Shown here: piece by piece, positions 58,482 to 64,000 of the stretch
Numbering within the stretch: the first letter of the stretch is position 1
Layout: each line of letters starts with the position of its first letter
Made by a program: the position numbers and the translations under genes
Notes under the pieces: generated by a model
Database searches by the model: none
What the model was told of the DNA's origin: nothing
Seen by the model: the letters and a program-made list of their open reading frames with translations, nothing else
Source of the DNA: Nipponacmea schrenckii
Taxonomy: Eukaryota; Mollusca; Gastropoda; Lottiidae
Assembly: GCA_030562195.1 (NCBI GenBank)
Contig: JAUJPP010000003.1
Span: 18,507,398-18,571,397 of the forward strand
Reading direction: 5' to 3'
DNA length: 64,000 nt

Positions 58482-59713
58482 TACGTAAGCAAAGGAAAAC
58501 CAATTAAATGTAACATGTTACTTAAAATTTATGCAGAGGAAAAGCCAATTCAATGTTACATTTATGTTCAATGTTACAATAAGGAAATGAAAAGATGATC
58601 TTGAAAGAAATATCATAATATAAAGAAACTTGATTAAAGTAAGATACACGCGAGACTTGATCTCGAGTTTATAACTTATATCAAGTTAAACTAAAATCAT
58701 TGTCATTAAATATATACACAATATAATCTGATGTAACATCCTTCTGTCTTAGATTTTTTATGTCTCATTAAGCCACATTGTTGTACGCTTATTGGCTTCA
58801 AAGACACACTGTTTGTTTTATATATAAACTACATACAAAACATGGTTATTAGTCTCTATGAACCAATTGTTTTTTCCGGAACAGCTTCTTTCAACTGTGG
58901 AGCCACATTGATGCTCAGATATATCGCTTTTCATGTATGATGAAAAATAGATTATGTCGTAAAATTGAGATAAGCCACCTTGCTTCCAGACATTGAATAT
59001 GGTAGTTTATTCTAATCGACATCAAGTAATTTGATCATAATCACTTTAATCTCTACGACAGAATACAGAATACAGTCGCCATATTAAATAATAATAAATG
59101 CTTTTGAGACAACGTGATATCAGACTACAGTAGCGACCAAGGTTACATTCTTTAAGAGATTGTAAAAAAGTTACCTAAAAACATAAATAGATTTACAATC
59201 AGAAGACACTGCGTCCTACACACTGATCACCTTATTTCATGATTTGTGACGCCATCAAGCCTATGGTTCTAGTGAAATTGCAGGAATCACAGACGTCTGG
59301 TTGAAATTGTAATCTATGCCACCAATTTCTCCGATATACATAAAAAATTAAGATAGCCTCTTTATAAGCATTTTTAAGAAACGGTAAGTGAAATATCCTC
59401 AGAAACGAAAGAATAATGTAAGTATTAAAGGATTACCAAGATAACTATGAGTATGATCCCGGCAAAAACAGAGATAATACCATTGGGATTTTTGGTCAGT
59501 AAAGCTGTTCGAAAGTGTTGAAATGTCAAGTGGGTCTTACGGTTTGGAATTTTGGGTTGTAAAATTTCAGTTATGTAATGCTACGAAAGGTAATGCCCTA
59601 GAAGGAAATTACTTCCTGTGTTAACCATTAACTCTAATAAGTGATACATTGATGGTCACTATTCAATTACTTACAATTACCGTAATAACAAGTGAGCAGA
59701 CACTTCCACTTTC

Positions 59714-60914
59714 AGAGGCGGAAGTGGCCAAGATTTATTTCATCTTTCTAAATGATTCAATGATAACTATCAAACGACTAGAGCGAACTAACATGCGTCC
59801 TTATTGCATGTCTACATCCAAGAAAATGATGAAATAGACTGTTGTGCCAAGGAGGAGGATATCGACTGGCAGACTGGCATACGATAATGTTTTTCATCTA
59901 CCAATTATTACTAAAATCTGTCCTAAACAAATAGACTACTTTTTTCTTATAAAGCTTCTTAAACACCATTTTTAAAAGTTATTTTTTTGCTCTTTCTTTC
60001 TGCCTTTTCAGGTATTTTAGTTTTCTAACATTTACCATATAATCTAACCAAACCAAACCAATCTCACGCCCAAACATTCAGAGTCTCATTGGCATGTCAT
60101 TTGACATGACCATTTCTCAAGAATATCAATATCGTTAACTTGTCATCTACCACCAACCCTTATTTTCATTGACTCTACATCCTATTTTGCAAATCATACC
60201 AACATGGAAAATCTCTATTTGCTATAAAACTTGTGAGTAGGAACACTATATGCAAGACAGAAGATACGAATTCATAACTATTTTTGTTTACAGCTTATAT
60301 TTTGTTTTTGCTTTTTAGACACAGAAGAGACTTGCGTTCATACTATTACTATAGTATTCAACTGACTTGAAAAACATGACAGAAGCGATTTCATTTGTCA
60401 AATTAGCTTCACTTTTAATGAAGATATAAAGAAAAATCTTTGTGTAATGGCGGCTCCCAATTAGCATATTAATTAGTATTTCTTGGCCTATTTTCTTAAT
60501 AAATACCTCCATTTCATTTTCTGGTCTTAAAAAGCAAAGTTATAAAAGTTTCTATGCCTCTTAGCTTTATTTGACACTACGGATATACTTTCAAAAGCCC
60601 TAAAAGTTGGTATTATGGCAGCCATTATGCAAACTAGGACCTGACATTTCACATGGAATCGTTTTTATCGCATTCAGCATACCTTAAAAATGATAAACGA
60701 TAGGTTTAACTTTTAAAATAAGTAACTCCCAAGAGGCAAACAAACGTATATTTGGACCGGTAAAACATTGTATGCTAATGATTGTTTACGAATTTAGTCA
60801 GAGCTATGTACTAGTATATAAATTCTCTTTCTCCTTCCTTTCAAGATTTTAAATGCTCATTTTCGACTCACTTTTTTGTTTACATTTGGAATTTGATGTC
60901 TGAAATTGCATTTG
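59714..60914. other. Intergenic, no gene seen
   Basis: Begins AGAGGCGGAAGTGGCC after the duplication. No coding motif, RNA gene or repeat was recognised. Confidence 0.4.
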
Positions 60915-61438
60915 TATACGCCCACATGAATATGCAGCCGTATATTGTCCGACAATATTGTCTGTCGGCCCGTCCGTGTGGGTGCAATAGAAGATACAAT
61001 TTGGAATGGATTTCGAGTTTTGAAATTTATAAGACGGCGGTCAAGTTTGAATTGTACAATTTTACAGTGAACAGTTTTTAAGTTATTGCCCTTGACTTAG
61101 TAAAATCACGTCAAATTGCTATTGTGGAAGCAATAAAGCTACAATTTTGAACGGATTTTGATCAAATTGGTGTGAGCATTGGAATGTAGAAGATAGTGGT
61201 CAAGGTATTGCCCTTGACTTTGCAAAATTTTTATTGTGGATGTAATAGAAGCTACAAATTTCAATAGATTTTGATGAAACTTGGTGTGAACATAGGAATT
61301 GACACGACTGTTTTCATGTTCGAATTTGACGATTTAGGTGAAGGTTTTCTATGTATATTTGGATGCTATAAATCTAAAGAAAAAAGGATTTAACAATGCT
61401 GCTGTGTGGGCATATGTTACATTGCCTGGCAAGCTATC
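60915..61438 (+). mobile_element. 161-bp-repeat element, both ends present
   Basis: Left end TATACGCCCACATGAATATG with CCGTATATTG; right end GTGTGGGCATATGTTACATT then GCCTGGCAAGCTATC. A pentamer remnant (GTCGGCCCGTCCGTG) and about two and a half degenerate units lie between. It is one of the shortest copies with both ends. Confidence 0.75.
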
Positions 61439-63111
61439 GTCTTTCAGAATTTCTCAGATAAAAATAGTGGTTTTGTGTGCAGTGACAGTGGATGTTGATA
61501 AAATGTAGTGGTTTAAAATAAAAATTATTAGTCGGGCTTAATTTGATTTTTGCACAGAAACCAGGTATTGACCAGACTTTCAAGTGACATATTGGAAAGT
61601 ATTCAACGATATTTCTAGAAAACATGGAAACCGATTGCAAATGAATTACTGGACTGATTCCAATTGACATAATTTGCTGATTTATATACCACAGCATCCA
61701 ACTATATCTGCATGTATATGCATATGTACATAGATTTTACGATTTGTATCTGCAGTTTTCTTATTTCTCAGTCGTTAAAGTAAAGCCTTTCTAGAAATAT
61801 CAACACAGTATTCATTATGGCAGCAGGTCAATGAAGAAGACTTTGTATGACAATATATCAACGACTGTATAATAAGAAACCAGTCTTTACGAACATTGTC
61901 GTTTTCATAACAATAACATGAATAACAAATTACTATGGAACAACTATTGCGAACATGAATTATTGATGAGATATATATTTTTTAAGTGCACCGTGATATT
62001 GTGTTCTGTTTATCAACGTGGTAACTAAGCTACTCTAATATAAAAAAAAAGTGCAATCGTATTTTCATGTAAGATCTTATCAGACTAAGCTTTGTAGTGT
62101 TTCCTTTTCATGAGATTATTATTAGTAAGTTTCTTTATTCTATATCGAGTAATAGTTGACTTATTTCCCGTTGTCAATCAACGAAAGTCTTTCAGTTCCT
62201 CGCCTGGCCCAATCGTTAATACAAATTTAGGTCCAAGAAAAATGCGGCGTAACCTCTAACTGCCAGTTTGAAATTCCTTGCAAAATTCCTTTTCACGTTC
62301 GTTTATCGTTGGTCATATAGTATCTCATTTCTACACAAGTCTGGTCTTAATTATCCATAGTAATTAAAAAAATACATTAGAGAATGCTAGTCAAATTGAT
62401 AGAATAATAAAAGATACTATGAGTGTCTGGAGGTATCTTAAACGGAAATCATGTTCATTATGTTAATAGTGGCTTTATTCTGATAATTACAATATCTTGT
62501 TCACATAATTACTGAGAAATGAGAAATCTATTTTTAGAAACCGAAAAATGTAGCATTGTTATAATTTAGATATACTGAAGACGTTCTGTCTGTTGTTATG
62601 TCCCTTTCCAAAACACAGTGAAATGGAGACAGATAAAGTGTATATCTTCTTCTTTGTTTTTATCAACAGCTTATTAGATTATTATACTGAATAAAATTAA
62701 CAATCCAAGCCAATTTTCACTCGGCCTGCTCTCATCTAATTATAGCTAATCAATAAATAAATGAAATGCCCAGAAAATATGTTATTGAGGTATTCTTATA
62801 CCTTCTGACAAATGGTTCCCCTGACGATCCAAAATACTAAAAAAATAGACCGACGCATGGAAATGGTTTAATTGTACACCTGGCAGGGTACAAGAGAGCA
62901 ATTTAAAATCAAACACTACTAATCTTCTTCGTTTTTTTTATACATTCTCCACCTTAGTTCTTCTGTATAGTTTAACGTCTTCAACAAGCCAACAATCGTT
63001 CACAGTTAAATATAGATAACCATTTATCCAACCTAGCTTAATTACTTGAGGAGTGGTGTAGTGTGTCGTATTTCATTTGGTATAGACTAATCAATTATAA
63101 CAATGTTACAA
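61439..63111. other. Intergenic, no gene seen
   Basis: AT-rich, no coding motif, RNA gene or repeat end recognised. Confidence 0.4.
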
Positions 63112-63731
63112 GATAGCTTGCCAGGCAAGGTAACATACGCCCACTGACATCATTGAATTTGAATAATAAATTGAGCAATAACTCAAAAAACATTCACTGA
63201 ATATTGAAGTCAAGGGCAATAACTAAAAACCATTCATTAAAAAAAGTCGTCAAATTCAAACTTTACTACTATCTTATCAATTTTGATGCTTACACCAAGT
63301 TCCATCAAAATCCTTTGAAAATTGAAGCTTCTTATTGCAACCACAATATAATTTTGACGCAATTTTACTAAGTCTTGGGCAATAACCGTTCATTAAAAAT
63401 TTGGAAAATTCAAAATTGACTCCGGTCTAATCAATCCAAATGCTCACACCAAGTTTCATCAAAATCCTGTGAAAATTGGAGGTTTTATTGCATCAACACT
63501 AAAATTGTGACAAGATTTGACTAAGTCAAGGGCAATCACTCAAAAGCTGTTCCACAAAAAAATGTTAAATTCGAACTTGACTACCGTTTTAACAATTCCA
63601 ATGCTCACAACAAGTTTCATTAAAATACATGTAAAATTGTAGCTTCTTTAGTGTCTACAACAAGTTGACGGACCGACAGACGAACAGGGGCGACGACAAT
63701 ATACGTCCACATATTCATGTGGGAGTATAAA
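63112..63731 (-). mobile_element. 161-bp-repeat element, both ends present
   Basis: Starts GATAGCTTGCCAGGCAAGGT, AACATACGCCCACTG. Units carry TCAAGGGCAATAAC, CACCAAGTTTCATCAAAATC and ATTGTAGCTTC. It ends with GACGGACCGACAGACGAAC, then ACGACAATATACGTCCACAT, ATTC, ATGTGGGAGTATA: the same hairpin as at 8,379, reversed. It is the clearest reference copy for both termini. Confidence 0.8.
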
Positions 63732-64000
63732 AATGAATAAATAAAACCTTATAGGCCTACACATTAACTAAATGAAAGAAGCTCAAAACAGAAATTGCAA
63801 TTTCAGCACTAGGACCATTCTTTCACATATTCGTCAATGTCTTTCAATTTGGAATATTTATGTGAGTAAGATAATGTAATAAAGTTTTTGGTATAACATT
63901 ATGGGTTTTGGTTTTTTTTTACAACAGAATGCCGATATATATCGATGGTGACATAACACCACTGCCAACCCGTATACAACCAACGTTACACTGACAAACT

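Larger units (their letters stand above)
56001..59713 (+). repeat. 3.24-kb tandem duplication, copy B, with MITE insertion
   Basis: Repeats copy A directly after it. It is 3,713 bp long, which is copy A plus the 479-bp MITE and a few small indels (for example, nine bases missing near 59,312). The open frame at 56,793-56,981 differs from its copy A partner by one residue. The identity suggests a recent duplication; a collapsed or false assembly duplication is argued against by the MITE and the indels. Confidence 0.95.

Noticed and set aside
63112..63731. Reading the 161-bp-family ends as simple terminal inverted repeats of a cut-and-paste transposon
   Set aside because: Both ends contain ATACGCCCAC in opposite orientation, but the outer sequences differ (GATAGCTTGCC against TATAAAAA) and no target duplication was found, so a classical TIR element is not supported.
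1..64000. tRNA, rRNA or snRNA genes
   Set aside because: I looked for B-box-like GGTTCGA sequences and rRNA landmarks and saw none in a convincing context; a covariance-model search would be decisive.

Overview
The window reads as animal nuclear DNA, most likely a bivalve mollusc. It is AT-rich and almost gene-free, and it is packed with decayed transposable elements. About ten copies of elements built from a tandem unit of about 161 bp resemble bivalve pearl/BIV160-type repeats. No bacterial operon, rRNA, tRNA or CRISPR array was found. The only convincing host coding sequence is the last coding exon of a rhodopsin-family peptide GPCR (43,779-44,240, minus strand).

Region by region. 1-4.3 kb: the 3' end of a Helitron-like element, then a broken LINE on the minus strand and a scrap of a second LINE. 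4.8-11 kb: a decayed tyrosine-recombinase (Ngaro/DIRS-type) retrotransposon with gag, RT-RNase H, tyrosine recombinase and a separate SGNH-hydrolase ORF. Its recombinase is split by a 161-bp-repeat element. 11.8-16.6 kb: another 161-bp-repeat element, a CR1-like LINE 3' end, and two Helitron-like elements nested one inside the other. 17-24 kb: LINE RT remnants and more 161-bp elements. 24.4-27.8 kb: a 1.7-kb tandem duplication.

28.7-38.5 kb: a Gypsy/Metaviridae-type LTR retrotransposon with LTRs, a tRNA-Ser-type primer site, gag-PR-RT-RH-IN and a polypurine tract. Its 3' LTR is cut by a 5.2-kb Helitron-like insertion, and that insertion carries a 4.1-kb stack of similar elements inside its own poly-T run. 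39.5-41.4 kb: a broken single-exon ORF of a DDE-transposase-like (DUF7869-like) family. 43.8-44.2 kb: the GPCR exon. 45.7-50.8 kb: a diverged segmental duplication plus two MITEs. 52.5-59.7 kb: a recent 3.24-kb tandem duplication, with a MITE in one copy and the matching empty site in the other. 60.9-63.7 kb: two more 161-bp elements.

The main finding is the nested architecture of the Helitron-like elements. Each 3' end visible is a short hairpin followed by CTAG and then T, and new elements land in the poly-T run near the head of the previous one. Paralogous copies inside the window supply empty sites, so several insertion boundaries can be read directly. All coding calls come from reading translations by eye. 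Family names are recognition from motifs, not database results.
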